Part shown: positions 8,688-18,036 of the stretch, piece by piece | Layout: each line of letters opens with the position of its first letter | Numbering within the stretch: position 1 is the first letter of the stretch | Source: Paenibacillaceae bacterium | GTDB lineage: Bacteria > Bacillota > Bacilli > Paenibacillales > Paenibacillaceae | Assembly: GCA_900766135.1 (NCBI GenBank) | Contig: CAAFUF010000052.1 | Coordinates: 9,371 to 73,370, forward strand | Direction of reading: 5' to 3' | DNA length: 64,000 bases | Notes under the pieces: model-generated | What the model was told of the DNA's origin: nothing | The model's database searches: none | Seen by the model: only the letters and a program-made list of their open reading frames with translations | Position numbers and translations under genes: made by a program

Positions 8688-9710
8688 ATGACCAATATGA
8701 ATGACGTGGCGAAAGCTGCAGGCGTGTCCAAAAGCACGGTGTCAAATGTGTTTAGCGGGAAACGGGCGATCAGTGAAGCGGTGCGGAAGAAAGTGTTGAT
8801 TTCGGCCGAGCAGTTGAACTACCGGCCAAACTATTTTGCCCGCAGCATGGTAACCAAAGAGACGCGGATCATCGGCGTCGTGATGGACAGCGAGAAAGTG
8901 AAATTCAGCCAATACAACATTTCGTTTATGAACGGGGTGTTGAAGGAATGTAACCGGCAAGGTTATCGTCTGTTGATCGATACGCTGGCCGACGATTACC
9001 GCCGGCAGGTGACGCAAATGACCTCGGAGCCGGTGGACGGGGAGATCATCCTCGATCCGATGGCGGTGGACCCCAGAATCAAGGAAAGAATGGCAAACCG
9101 GAGGTTGATGACGATTATCGGCAAGCCGCCGGCCCCTTTCGAATCGAAGCTGTGTTACGTCAACAACGATAACGTCCAGGCGGCGGAGACGGCTGCCGAC
9201 TACCTGCTGTCGCTGGGCCACCGGAACATCCTTTTCCTGAACGCGGTGAGGAAGCACACGGTCAGCCAGGACCGCAAAGCCGGATATCTTCAGGCGTTCG
9301 CCAAAAGAGGATGGGAGCCGGACGGGCGGTTTACGGTGTTTCGCGACGAGTCCGTTCCTTCGGTAGAGTATGGATACGTTACCGCGAAAAAATATTTGCA
9401 GGCCGATCCGACCCTTACCGCCGTAATAGCCGATACCGACCAGATCGCGCAGGGCGTGTACCGCGCAGCGGCCGAGCTTGGGCTGACGATACCCGAAGAT
9501 CTGTCGGTCATCGCGTTCAACAACAATACGGTATATCCGAATGAATTCAACCCGCCTCTAACCTGCATCGAACTGAACGGGGAAGTCCTGGGCCAGGAAG
9601 CGGCTAAGCTGTTAATCGAACAACTGCAGGCCAAGGAGCCGCTGGTGAAGCAGGTGATTATTCAGAGCCGATTGGCGGAACGGGCCTCCTGCGCCCCGGT
9701 TCTCCGCTAG
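8688..9710 (+). CDS. LacI-family transcriptional regulator
   Basis: A 340-residue LacI/GalR protein. Residues 3-50 form the helix-turn-helix and hinge region (DVAKAAGVSKSTVSNVFSG), and the rest is a periplasmic-binding-like sugar domain. The ATG at 8688 follows GGAGGA by seven bases; an in-frame TTG 63 bases earlier has no comparable site and falls among the operators. It is the first gene of a seven-gene run ending in a HAD-like protein at 16873. No terminator lies between it and the transporter genes, so it probably controls its own operon. LacI control suggests a sugar ligand. Confidence 0.92.
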   Translation: MTNMNDVAKAAGVSKSTVSNVFSGKRAISEAVRKKVLISAEQLNYRPNYFARSMVTKETRIIGVVMDSEKVKFSQYNISFMNGVLKECNRQGYRLLIDTLADDYRRQVTQMTSEPVDGEIILDPMAVDPRIKERMANRRLMTIIGKPPAPFESKLCYVNNDNVQAAETAADYLLSLGHRNILFLNAVRKHTVSQDRKAGYLQAFAKRGWEPDGRFTVFRDESVPSVEYGYVTAKKYLQADPTLTAVIADTDQIAQGVYRAAAELGLTIPEDLSVIAFNNNTVYPNEFNPPLTCIELNGEVLGQEAAKLLIEQLQAKEPLVKQVIIQSRLAERASCAPVLR

Positions 9711-9816
9711 GTTCGGAGGAGGCAACTACGGTTTTCCCGCCTGGTCCCTTCGCGTTAACCGGGGAGCAGCGTGAAAATACATAAAAGATCGATCAAGAGA
9801 GTGGAGGGAGATTGGT

Positions 9817-11799
9817 TTGCGGCAAAAGATTTCGGTTCTAGGGATGGCGCTGGTGCTTCTCGCGGCTTTGTTGTCCGGCTGCTTCGGCGGCGGGGCACAG
9901 AACCGCAGCGGCGAAGCGGAGCAACAATCGGAGGGGACGGCCGCCCAAACGACGAGCGCGACGGCCGTATCGGCCGGAGCGACCGGTTTCAAAGAGGCGC
10001 CGATGCTGGTGGAGCTGGTAAAGGCGGGGACGTTGAAGCCGGTAGACGAGCGCTTGCCTGAGAAGGAAGACGTCATGGTCGAGCCGGTTGCGGAGGAAAT
10101 CGGAAAATACGGCGGTGAGTGGCATTACCCATGGAACGGCCCGGATGATAAATGGGGGATCGGCATGGTAACCGAAGAAGCGATGTTCCGGTTCAAAGCA
10201 GACGGTTCCGGCGTGGAGCCGAATGTGGCGAAAGGCTACGACGTCAACGCCGATGCCACCGAATATACCATTTATCTCCGCAAGGGGATGAAGTGGTCGG
10301 ACGGAGTACCGTTTACGGCGGACGACGTGGTGTTCTACTGGGAGCATATGTTGATTCCCGAAACGTTCGGAAAGGCGTTGTACGACTGCTACTACTCGGT
10401 AGATCCGGCGACGGGCGAAAAAGCGCGGGCGGAAGTTGCTAAAGTGGACGACTATACGGTGAAAGTCACGTTCAAACATCCGAACGTCATGTTCCTGGAA
10501 CGCCTGGCGATTGACAACAAGTGGTTTTTTGCGCCGGCGCACTATTACAAGACGATCCTTCCGGAATTCATCGGCGAGGAGAAAGCGCTGGAAAAGGCAA
10601 AGGAATACGGTTTCGAGGACTTGAAGAACTTCGGCGTCTGGACGGGTTACTACTATTGGCTGTACCCGCAGCGTCCGACGCTGCGCCCGTGGGTTGCCGT
10701 GAACGACATGAACAGCGACCGGTTCATCATGGAGCGCAACCCGTATTACTTCAAAACGGATGCGGAAGGCAATCAGTTGCCGTACCTTGACCGCATCGTG
10801 TTGACGAAGATGCAGGACAAGAGCCATAAGCTGCTGGAAACCATGGCCGGCAACGTGGAAGCCTCGACCTTTGATTTCACCGACTTTACGGTATTGAAGG
10901 AAAACGAGCAAAAGGGCGGCTATCGCGTCATTCCTTGGACAACGCCGAGCTGGTCGAGCACGGGTGTGCAGCTCAATCAAACGACGAAGGATCCGAAATT
11001 GCGGAAGCTGTTCCAGGATATCCGGTTCCGCGAAGCGTTATCGATCGCCGTGGACCGTAAGGAAGTGTCCGAAATCATCACGAACGGCCTCGGCGAGCCA
11101 AGCCAGGCTTCCGTACCGGCAGGCCTGCCGAACGAACAGCCGGGCTGGTCGCAGCAGTGGACGGAGTACGACACCAACCGCGCCGAAGGGCTGCTCGACG
11201 AAATCGGCCTGAAATGGGATGCACAGAAGAAATTCCGCACCTTTGAGGATGGCTCCGATCTCACGTTAACCATCTATCAAGAGGATACGGCGGATAACGA
11301 GAAATTCATCGAGCTGGTCCGCAAATATTTCGAGACGATCGGCTTGAAAACCGACGTCAAGATCGTTGACCAAGGCAGCTTCTTCGACCTGAAATACGCC
11401 AACGAAATCCCGGTGACGGTCAAAACGGTTACGGTCGTGAACGTCGCTTATCGTCCGGACGAACTCGTGCCGCTGCGGGTCATCACACCTTGGTTCGGAC
11501 ACTACGGCCTGTATTCGTCATCCCAGGGCAAAGAAGGCGTCCGGCCGGAGGGGGACGTCGCCAAGATTCTGGAATATTGGGATAAGGTCAAAGCCTCCAA
11601 GACCAAGGACGAAGTGCAGAAGTGGACGGACGAAATCATCAAGCTGCATCAGAAAAACCAATGGGTCATCGGTTATACCGCGCCAACGCCGGTGTTGGTC
11701 GTGGCGAAAAACAATCTGAAAAACGTGCCGCAGCTGGTGTTTTCCGACGAATTCCGCGGTTTGGGACACGCGCATCCGGCGCAATTTTTCCTCGAATAA
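9817..11799 (+). CDS. ABC transporter family-5 substrate-binding lipoprotein
   Basis: A 660-residue secreted lipoprotein. The signal peptide ends in LLSGC, with Cys22 as the lipidated residue, followed by a Gly/Ser/Gln/Thr-rich linker. The body is an SBP_bac_5 (OppA/DppA) fold, with YTIYLRKGMKWSDGVPFTADD as its typical early block. At 660 residues it is longer than classical OppA; long members often carry oligosaccharides rather than peptides. The LacI regulator upstream favours a glycan ligand. The start is TTG, six bases after GGAGGGAG. Confidence 0.9.
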   Translation: MRQKISVLGMALVLLAALLSGCFGGGAQNRSGEAEQQSEGTAAQTTSATAVSAGATGFKEAPMLVELVKAGTLKPVDERLPEKEDVMVEPVAEEIGKYGGEWHYPWNGPDDKWGIGMVTEEAMFRFKADGSGVEPNVAKGYDVNADATEYTIYLRKGMKWSDGVPFTADDVVFYWEHMLIPETFGKALYDCYYSVDPATGEKARAEVAKVDDYTVKVTFKHPNVMFLERLAIDNKWFFAPAHYYKTILPEFIGEEKALEKAKEYGFEDLKNFGVWTGYYYWLYPQRPTLRPWVAVNDMNSDRFIMERNPYYFKTDAEGNQLPYLDRIVLTKMQDKSHKLLETMAGNVEASTFDFTDFTVLKENEQKGGYRVIPWTTPSWSSTGVQLNQTTKDPKLRKLFQDIRFREALSIAVDRKEVSEIITNGLGEPSQASVPAGLPNEQPGWSQQWTEYDTNRAEGLLDEIGLKWDAQKKFRTFEDGSDLTLTIYQEDTADNEKFIELVRKYFETIGLKTDVKIVDQGSFFDLKYANEIPVTVKTVTVVNVAYRPDELVPLRVITPWFGHYGLYSSSQGKEGVRPEGDVAKILEYWDKVKASKTKDEVQKWTDEIIKLHQKNQWVIGYTAPTPVLVVAKNNLKNVPQLVFSDEFRGLGHAHPAQFFLE

Positions 11800-11927
11800 C
11801 CGGCATCCGTCATTATAAACGCTCGAAGGGAGCCCGGCGAATTGGAGCCTGGGCGAACGATTTGCGCCTGCCGTCGGGTTCCCCTTCCGAGCCGTTGCAG
11901 CGACTGACCGAAAGGAGCCAACGCTTA

Positions 11928-12926
11928 ATGGTACGATACATAACACGCCGAACGCTGGTGATGATTCCCGTGGCGCTTGTCGTCTCCATGATCGTGTTTT
12001 TCATCATCCAACTTCCGCCGGGCGACTTCATCAGCGGGTACGCCGCCAAGATGTCCACCAGCGGGGAGATCATGGACGCTCAGGCGCTGGCCCAACTGCG
12101 CGAAGCTTACGGCCTGGACCAGCCTTGGTACTCCCAGTACTTCACCTGGATCGCGGGCATTCTTACCGAAGGCGACTTCGGCTATTCCCTAAGCTACAAC
12201 CGTCCGGTCGCCGACATTATCGGGCAGTATATGGGCATTACACTGCTCGTCTCGATCTTTACGATGCTGTTTACGTACCTCATTGCGATTCCGATCGGCG
12301 TGCTTAGCGCGGTTAAGCAATACTCCTGGTTCGATTATTTATCGACCGGGATTGGATTTCTCGGCATGGCGACGCCGAATTTCCTGTTCGCCATCCTTCT
12401 GATGTTCCTGTCGTTCCGCTGGTGGGGCGACCCGATGCTTGGCCTGTTTTCCCCGGAATTCGCGGAAGCGCCGTGGACCTATGCCAAGTGGCTGGATTTA
12501 CTTAAGCATATGATCATTCCGGTCATCGTGATCGGAACTTCCAATACTTGCGAACTGATTCGCGTCATGCGCGGCCAGATGCTCGACGAAATGACGAAAC
12601 CTCACATCGTTACGGCCCGGGCCAAGGGATTGCCGGAATGGCGCATTCTGGTGAAATATTCGATGCGGGCGGCGATAAATCCGGTGGTCAGTACGATCGG
12701 CTGGTCGCTGACGACGATATTCACCGGATCGACGATCACCGCGATCGTACTGAACCTGCCGACCCAGGGTCCGGTCATGCACAAAGCGCTGCTAAGCCAA
12801 GACATGTACCTGGCCGGGAGCTGGTTGCTGCTGATGGCGGTGTTCACTTTGCTCGGAACATTGATTTCCGACATTTTACTGGCTTTGCTGGACCCGCGTA
12901 TTCGGCTGGAACGGAAGGGGGCTTAG
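11928..12926 (+). CDS. ABC transporter permease, OppB/DppB type
   Basis: A 332-residue inner-membrane permease. It begins with the family opening (MVRYITRRTLVMIPV) and has the LPPGDF motif after the first helix, with about six membrane segments. The binding-protein-dependent transport signature (EWRILVKYSMRAAINP) lies near residue 240. AAAGGAG ends ten bases before the ATG; the longer open frame upstream has no support. It should form the translocation pore with the next gene. Confidence 0.93.
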   Translation: MVRYITRRTLVMIPVALVVSMIVFFIIQLPPGDFISGYAAKMSTSGEIMDAQALAQLREAYGLDQPWYSQYFTWIAGILTEGDFGYSLSYNRPVADIIGQYMGITLLVSIFTMLFTYLIAIPIGVLSAVKQYSWFDYLSTGIGFLGMATPNFLFAILLMFLSFRWWGDPMLGLFSPEFAEAPWTYAKWLDLLKHMIIPVIVIGTSNTCELIRVMRGQMLDEMTKPHIVTARAKGLPEWRILVKYSMRAAINPVVSTIGWSLTTIFTGSTITAIVLNLPTQGPVMHKALLSQDMYLAGSWLLLMAVFTLLGTLISDILLALLDPRIRLERKGA

Positions 12927-12929
12927 CGC

Positions 12930-14156
12930 ATGGTATCGCAGGCGAAAGCGCTGATCCGCCGGTTTCGGAGCGCCCGCGCCGTACGCGCGGCGAAGCCGGA
13001 CCAGGCGGCATCCCATTGGCGCCTCATGTACCGCGAATTAAAGCGGCATAAGCTGGCGCGCATTAGCGCGGCCATCTTGGCGATGATGTACGCCGTCGCT
13101 TTATTCGCTCCTTTCATTGCACCTCAGGGTCTGGGAAGTTACAGCAGCGAATACATGAACAGCCAACCAACCGCGATCCGCTTCGTCGACGCGGAGGGGA
13201 AATTCCACCTGCAGCCGTTCGTGTACGGCCTCAAATCCGAGCGCGATCCGGAAACGCTGCGCAAGCGGTTTGTGGAAGATCCGGCACAGCGGTTTCCGAT
13301 CCGGCTGTTCGTGCGCGGCGAAGAATATACGTTTCTCGGCTTGTTCCGGGCGAATGTGCATTTGTTCGGCGTCGACGAACCGGGACGGATCTTCCTGTTC
13401 GGTACGGACGGCATGGGCCGCGACCTGTTCTCGCGGGTCGTGCTCGGCAGCCAGGTATCGCTGACCGTCCCGCTCGTCGGCGTGTCGATCAGCTTCGTGC
13501 TGGGACTCCTGATCGGCGGCATTTCGGGGTATGCGGGCGGACGGGTCGACGCGCTGATTCAGCGCTTCATCGATATCGTCCGCTCCTTTCCGACGCTGCC
13601 GCTCTGGATGGCGCTGGCCGCGGCGATTCCGCCGCGGGTTGGCGTGATCGAAATGTTCTTCTACATTACGATCATCATGGCGTTCATTGAATGGACCGGC
13701 CTGGCACGGGTGGTGCGCAGCAAATTCATCGCCTTGCGGTCCGAGGATTACGTCACCGCCGCCAAGATCGCCGGCGTCGGCGACTTGAAGATCATCTTCG
13801 TGCATTTGGTGCCGGGCTTTATCAGCTACTTGGTCGTGGCCGCCACGCTGGCCATCCCCGGCATGATCATCGGCGAAACGGCGATGAGCTTCCTCGGACT
13901 CGGCATCCGTTCGCCCGCGACAAGTTGGGGCGTTCTGATGCAGGAAGCGCAGCAGATCGAGAACGTGGCGCTGTATCCCTGGAAGCTGATTCCGCTCCTC
14001 TTCGTCATCGTTGCTGTTCTGGCGTTCAATTTCTTCGGCGACGGCTTGCGCGATGCGGCGGACCCGTACAGCCACGACAGCGTATTGAAATCGGGCAAAG
14101 GAAAGGAGAAGCGGAAATGGTTCAACCGGAGCAAGAGCACGCCGATGTCAATGTAG
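12930..14156 (+). CDS. ABC transporter permease, OppC/DppC type
   Basis: A 408-residue permease that starts three bases after the OppB-type stop. Between the first helix and the pore domain it carries a soluble insertion of roughly 110 residues (about 70-180), which is longer than in standard DppC of about 300 residues and is often seen in the glycan-type relatives. The inner-membrane coupling signature is around GDLKIIFVHLVPGF. The C-terminus (FFGDGLRDAADPY) is typical of the family. Confidence 0.93.
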   Translation: MVSQAKALIRRFRSARAVRAAKPDQAASHWRLMYRELKRHKLARISAAILAMMYAVALFAPFIAPQGLGSYSSEYMNSQPTAIRFVDAEGKFHLQPFVYGLKSERDPETLRKRFVEDPAQRFPIRLFVRGEEYTFLGLFRANVHLFGVDEPGRIFLFGTDGMGRDLFSRVVLGSQVSLTVPLVGVSISFVLGLLIGGISGYAGGRVDALIQRFIDIVRSFPTLPLWMALAAAIPPRVGVIEMFFYITIIMAFIEWTGLARVVRSKFIALRSEDYVTAAKIAGVGDLKIIFVHLVPGFISYLVVAATLAIPGMIIGETAMSFLGLGIRSPATSWGVLMQEAQQIENVALYPWKLIPLLFVIVAVLAFNFFGDGLRDAADPYSHDSVLKSGKGKEKRKWFNRSKSTPMSM

Positions 14157-15298
14157 CCGGGAAGCGCCAAGGGGAGGAAAGGCGTAACTTAGGGATGCCG
14201 GAGCCGCCGATGCTGGAGGTGAAGGAGCTGCGCGTCGGCTTTCGTACGCCGGCCGGCGTCGTGCAGGCCGTCGGCGGCGTCGACCTGACGCTTGGCCGCG
14301 GCCGGACGTTGGCGCTCGTCGGCGAGTCCGGCTGCGGGAAAAGCGTCACGGGCCGGGCTCTGCTGGCGCTGACGCCGAAGCATGCCGAAATCGCCGGGGA
14401 GATCTGGCTGACGCCGCCGTATAACGCCGATGAGGCGGGCATAACGCAGTCCCTTGCCGCTGGCACACCCATCGGCATTCGCCGGGGCCGCTTCGATCTG
14501 CTGCGGTTGAAGCCGGGCAGCAAGGAGCTGCGCGCCGTACGCGGCGGCATGGCGTCGATGATCTTCCAGGAGCCGATGACCGCGCTGTCGCCGCTGCATA
14601 CGGTCGGCGATCAGATCATGGAGAACGTGCTGCTGCACCGCACTCGAAACCGCAAGGAAGCCGAGGGGATCGCCCTTGACATGATGGAGCGGGTCGGCAT
14701 CGGCAACGCCAAGCAGCGGCTTCGCCAATACCCCCACGAGTTCTCCGGCGGGATGCGGCAGCGGGTCATGATCGCCATGGCATTGTCGTGCCGTCCGTCC
14801 CTGCTGATCGCCGATGAGCCGACGACCGCGTTGGACGTGACGATCCAGGCACAAGTGCTGGAGCTCATGAAACAGCTGCAGCGGGAATTCGGCATGGCGA
14901 TCCTGTTCATCACGCACGACCTCGGCGTCGTAGCGGAGACGGCGGACGAGGTGGCCGTCATGTATTTAGGCCGCATCGTCGAGCGCGCTCCGGTTAAGGA
15001 GCTGTTCCGGAATCCGAAACATCCCTACACGCGAGGACTGCTGCGCTCCGTGCCGCGGATCGGCAGCGCGAAAGCGCGGCTTGCTTCGATCGAAGGCACG
15101 GTGCCGCTGCCGCTAGGTTTGCCGCCGATGTGCGGCTTCTACGACCGATGCGCCGAACGGATCGAAGGCGTCTGTAACCGGCAGCACGTGCCGGAGACGA
15201 CGGTAGCCGAAGGCCATCAGGTCCGCTGCTTTCTATACGGCGGGGAAGAGGGCAGCGAAAAGGAACGAATCCGGGAGGAGGGGATCCGCCATGTCTGA
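14117..15298 (+). CDS. ABC transporter ATPase, OppD/DppD type
   Basis: A cytoplasmic ATPase of 393 residues from the ATG at 14117, which has AAAGGAG nine bases upstream and overlaps the permease gene by 40 bases. A second in-frame ATG at 14195 (367 residues, MPEPPMLEV) matches the usual N-terminus better but has a more distant ribosome site, so the start is uncertain. Visible motifs: Walker A GESGCGKS, Q-loop QEPMTAL, signature FSGGMRQR, Walker B LLIADEP and H-loop ITHD. The C-terminal oligopeptide domain has the cysteine pattern of OppD/DppD. Confidence 0.92.
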   Translation: MVQPEQEHADVNVAGKRQGEERRNLGMPEPPMLEVKELRVGFRTPAGVVQAVGGVDLTLGRGRTLALVGESGCGKSVTGRALLALTPKHAEIAGEIWLTPPYNADEAGITQSLAAGTPIGIRRGRFDLLRLKPGSKELRAVRGGMASMIFQEPMTALSPLHTVGDQIMENVLLHRTRNRKEAEGIALDMMERVGIGNAKQRLRQYPHEFSGGMRQRVMIAMALSCRPSLLIADEPTTALDVTIQAQVLELMKQLQREFGMAILFITHDLGVVAETADEVAVMYLGRIVERAPVKELFRNPKHPYTRGLLRSVPRIGSAKARLASIEGTVPLPLGLPPMCGFYDRCAERIEGVCNRQHVPETTVAEGHQVRCFLYGGEEGSEKERIREEGIRHV

Positions 15299-16319
15299 CG
15301 TACTGCTGCGGGTAGAGCAGCTGTCCAAACGGTATCCCGGGTCACGCAAGTCATCGCCCGTACGCGCCGTCGAGGACGTCTCGTTTGAAGTGAACCGCGG
15401 CGAAGTGTTTAGCCTGGTCGGTGAATCCGGCTGCGGAAAAACGACGCTTGGCCGCTGCATCGCCCGCGGACTGGAAGCCAGCTCCGGACGGGTGTTGTAC
15501 ACAACCGAAGGCGGCGAAACGATCGATTTCCTGTCGGCGGATAAAGCGGATTTCAGACGGATCCGCAAGGAGATCCAGCTTATTTTTCAGGATCCGTATT
15601 CGTCGCTGAACCCGCGCATGACCGTCTTCGATATTATCAGCGAACCGCTCCGCGCCAATTTCAAGCTCAGCCGCCGCGAGCTGGAAGAACGGGTGACGGC
15701 CATCGCCGAACAAACCGGCTTGAATCCGGCCTATCTTCGCCGGTATCCTCACGCCTTCTCCGGCGGGCAGCGCCAGAGGATCGGCATCGCCCGCGCCCTG
15801 GTCACTGAACCGAAGCTGGTCATCTGCGATGAAGCGGTGTCCGCGCTCGATGTATCGATCCAGGCGCAAATCATCAATTTGCTGAAGGATCTGCAGCAGC
15901 AGCTCGGAATGACGTACATCTTCATCTCCCACGATTTGTCCGTCGTCGAGCATATTTCCGACCGGGTCGCCGTGATGTACTTGGGCCGGATCGTGGAACT
16001 GGCGCCGAAGGAGGCGTTGTTCGCGCGCCCTATGCATCCGTATACGGAGTCGCTGCTCTCGGCGGTGCCGATTCCCGATCCGGACGGCAAACGCGAGCGG
16101 ATTCTGCTCGAAGGCGAGGTGCCGAATCCGGCCCATCCTCCGTCCGGTTGTCCGTTCCATCCTCGCTGCCGTTTCCGGACGGAGCGCTGCGCCGCTGAGA
16201 TCCCGGTGCTTCGGGAAGCCTCAGCGGGACGTTTAACCGCGTGCCATTACGCTGCAGAACTTGATTTGAAGGGAGCTCCGCGCGAGGGGGCCGACTTGAA
16301 GGAGGAAGTCATGTTATGA
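15291..16319 (+). CDS. ABC transporter ATPase, OppF/DppF type
   Basis: A 342-residue ATPase overlapping the previous gene by eight bases. It has Walker A GESGCGKT, Q-loop FQDPYSSLNPR, signature FSGGQRQR, Walker B LVICDEA and H-loop ISHD, plus a C-terminal CPFHPRC motif. Paired with the OppD-type subunit it completes a five-component importer. The overlaps between 12930 and 16873 point to translational coupling. Confidence 0.94.
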   Translation: MSDVLLRVEQLSKRYPGSRKSSPVRAVEDVSFEVNRGEVFSLVGESGCGKTTLGRCIARGLEASSGRVLYTTEGGETIDFLSADKADFRRIRKEIQLIFQDPYSSLNPRMTVFDIISEPLRANFKLSRRELEERVTAIAEQTGLNPAYLRRYPHAFSGGQRQRIGIARALVTEPKLVICDEAVSALDVSIQAQIINLLKDLQQQLGMTYIFISHDLSVVEHISDRVAVMYLGRIVELAPKEALFARPMHPYTESLLSAVPIPDPDGKRERILLEGEVPNPAHPPSGCPFHPRCRFRTERCAAEIPVLREASAGRLTACHYAAELDLKGAPREGADLKEEVML

Positions 16320-16873
16320 AGGATCAGCGCAAGACCTTGATTTTGTTTTTGGATTGCGGCGACACGTTGATCGACGAAGGAACGGAAATCAGAGACGAAC
16401 ACGATGTCGTGTTGTCGGCGGAACTGATCCCCGGCGCGGGCGAGACGGTCAAGGCGTTGGCCGACCGTGGCTACACGCTGGCCCTGGTTGCCGACGGGTT
16501 GGCGCAGTCGTTCAAAAACATTTTGACGCAAAACGGCATTTACGACTTGTTCGATACCCTGATCTATTCGGAAACGATTAAGACGAGCAAGCCGGACCGG
16601 CGCATGTTCAAAGCCGCCGTCGGCGCGCTCGATTTAACGGAAGCCGATTACGGCCGAATCGCGATGGTCGGCAACAATTTGAGTCGGGACGTGAAAGGGG
16701 CCAATGCGCTCGGGATCGCTTCGGTGTTCTTAGCCTGGACGCCGCGATACCCGCATGCACCCGCCGACGACAGCGAACGCCCGGATTATGTCATTCACGA
16801 GCCGCTGGAGCTATTGGAGTTGGCGGAACGGCTTAATGTAGAAGCCGAGCGGCAGTATAAGATCTATTCCTGA
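16316..16873 (+). CDS. HAD-superfamily protein with altered catalytic motifs
   Basis: A 185-residue protein whose ATG overlaps the ATPase stop as ATGA, so it belongs to the transporter operon. Motif I reads DCGDTL, so the second Asp of the usual DxDxT is Gly. Motif III is KPD. Motif IV reads GNNLSRD where most members have GDNxxxD. The fold is clear, but both changes fall at positions used for acid-base chemistry or Mg2+ binding. It may hydrolyse a sugar phosphate made from the imported glycan, or be a weak or non-catalytic member. Confidence 0.8.
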   Translation: MKDQRKTLILFLDCGDTLIDEGTEIRDEHDVVLSAELIPGAGETVKALADRGYTLALVADGLAQSFKNILTQNGIYDLFDTLIYSETIKTSKPDRRMFKAAVGALDLTEADYGRIAMVGNNLSRDVKGANALGIASVFLAWTPRYPHAPADDSERPDYVIHEPLELLELAERLNVEAERQYKIYS

Positions 16874-16999
16874 GGAGGTGAGGCCAAGAGGGGAGAAGCT
16901 TCGGGTATGAAAGAGCTAACTGCAGTCACCGGAGAATAACGCAGAGGAGTCAACCGTCTTACAAATCAAGGATGAGATGAAGAGGAGGACTGGACCTAC

Positions 17000-17965
17000 G
17001 TGAAATCCATACGGACAAAATGGACCAAGAAAGCGATTCTTACCGCGCTGATGCTGGCGCTTGCCTTGAGCGGCGCGATCATCCCTGCCGGAACGACGAA
17101 GGCGGCCAGCGATGTTGATTTAGCTTACCGCTGGGCACCTGTGCATATCCAAGATACGGACAGCACGGACTACGACGCCGATTATTTATCCGCCATCGAT
17201 TTCGACGGGGACTGGAATACGACGAACAACTGGGAAAACCAGGCCGTTGACGTGAACCGGCTTAAGGGCACGGCTTATTATTCCATCGTGGAAACACCGA
17301 CGCACTGGTTCATTTTATACAGCTTCTATCACCCGCGGGATTGGACGGATTTCCCGTTTTTCGGACTTGACGAGCATGAGAACGATATGGAAGGCTTGCT
17401 GACGGTTGTCCGCAAGGATGGATCGGAATACGGCCGCCTGGAAGCGATGGTCACGACGTTCCATAAAGACTTCTATTCCTTCAAACCGGGCGGCGGTTCC
17501 TATACGAACGGCCAGGAGACGATCGACGGTACCGTCCGGTTCCAAAGCTATGATGGAACGGATCATCCGGTAACGTTCCAGGAAGCGAAAGCGCACGGGA
17601 TCAAGGCATGGGACGGGACGAACTATGCCAATACGGACGTCGTATACTACTATCCGAGCCGTGGTGCCGGCGAGGTGCCGGAAAACGGAAACGACCGGGA
17701 CGTGAAGTACCAGCTGGTGGACATCTTCGCCGCGGGCGGCTTCTGGGATCATCGCAACGACCCGCAAACCTTCTCAAGCTGGGGAGCCTTCAACGGCAAC
17801 AACGGTACGGGCGGCGCCAACGCCCCCTGGGGCTGGGATGACCAGAATGACGGCGGCAACCTGCTCGGCGGAGAGCTGGCAACCGATCCGGCCAAGCTAG
17901 TATCGATTTACTTCGGCAATCTCGGCGAATTTGCCCTGAATTATCTCCGTAACCCTTACCGCTGA
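17000..17965 (+). CDS. Secreted protein of unknown function
   Basis: A 321-residue exported protein. The signal peptide has a KKA basic start, a hydrophobic core and an AxA-type cleavage site near residue 35. The mature part is rich in aromatic and acidic residues. Its most striking segment is HPRDWTD followed by DEHENDMEG, which recalls the GHRHDWE-type metal site of necrosis-inducing (NPP1) and Vps62-like proteins. This is a resemblance of pattern only. The start is GTG, eleven bases after AGAGGAGG, and a strong terminator follows. It is probably monocistronic. Confidence 0.7.
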   Translation: MKSIRTKWTKKAILTALMLALALSGAIIPAGTTKAASDVDLAYRWAPVHIQDTDSTDYDADYLSAIDFDGDWNTTNNWENQAVDVNRLKGTAYYSIVETPTHWFILYSFYHPRDWTDFPFFGLDEHENDMEGLLTVVRKDGSEYGRLEAMVTTFHKDFYSFKPGGGSYTNGQETIDGTVRFQSYDGTDHPVTFQEAKAHGIKAWDGTNYANTDVVYYYPSRGAGEVPENGNDRDVKYQLVDIFAAGGFWDHRNDPQTFSSWGAFNGNNGTGGANAPWGWDDQNDGGNLLGGELATDPAKLVSIYFGNLGEFALNYLRNPYR

Positions 17966-17980
17966 TCATCGATAAAATCA

Positions 17981-18018
17981 AGCCTTCCAGACGCGGAGAA
18001 CCGCGTCCGGAAGGCTTT
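17981..18018. terminator. Terminator between convergent genes
   Basis: AGCCTTCC pairs with GGAAGGCT and inside it ACGCGG approximately pairs with CCGCGT across an AGAA loop. TTTT follows on the plus strand. On the minus strand a weaker T-rich stretch follows, so it may serve both genes. Confidence 0.8.
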
Positions 18019-18036
18019 TTGGGTGCAGGCGACGGA

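Noticed and set aside
9838..10980. A long antisense open frame (about 380 codons) opposite the binding-protein gene
   Set aside because: It is rich in Arg and His in a pattern expected from reading GC-rich coding DNA backwards, has no ribosome site and no recognisable domain.
11622..11927. N-terminal extension of the OppB-type permease
   Set aside because: The extension overlaps the end of the binding-protein gene in another frame and reads as low-quality sequence; the ATG at 11928 has its own ribosome site and the correct family N-terminus.
13101..14075. Long antisense open frame opposite the OppC-type permease
   Set aside because: Highly biased Arg/Asp/His composition, no start signal, and the plus strand encodes a clear permease.
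13691..14116. N-terminal extension of the OppD-type ATPase
   Set aside because: It is the OppC-type permease gene read in another frame.
15351..16160. Antisense open frame opposite the OppF-type ATPase
   Set aside because: A shadow of a certain ATPase gene; no independent support.
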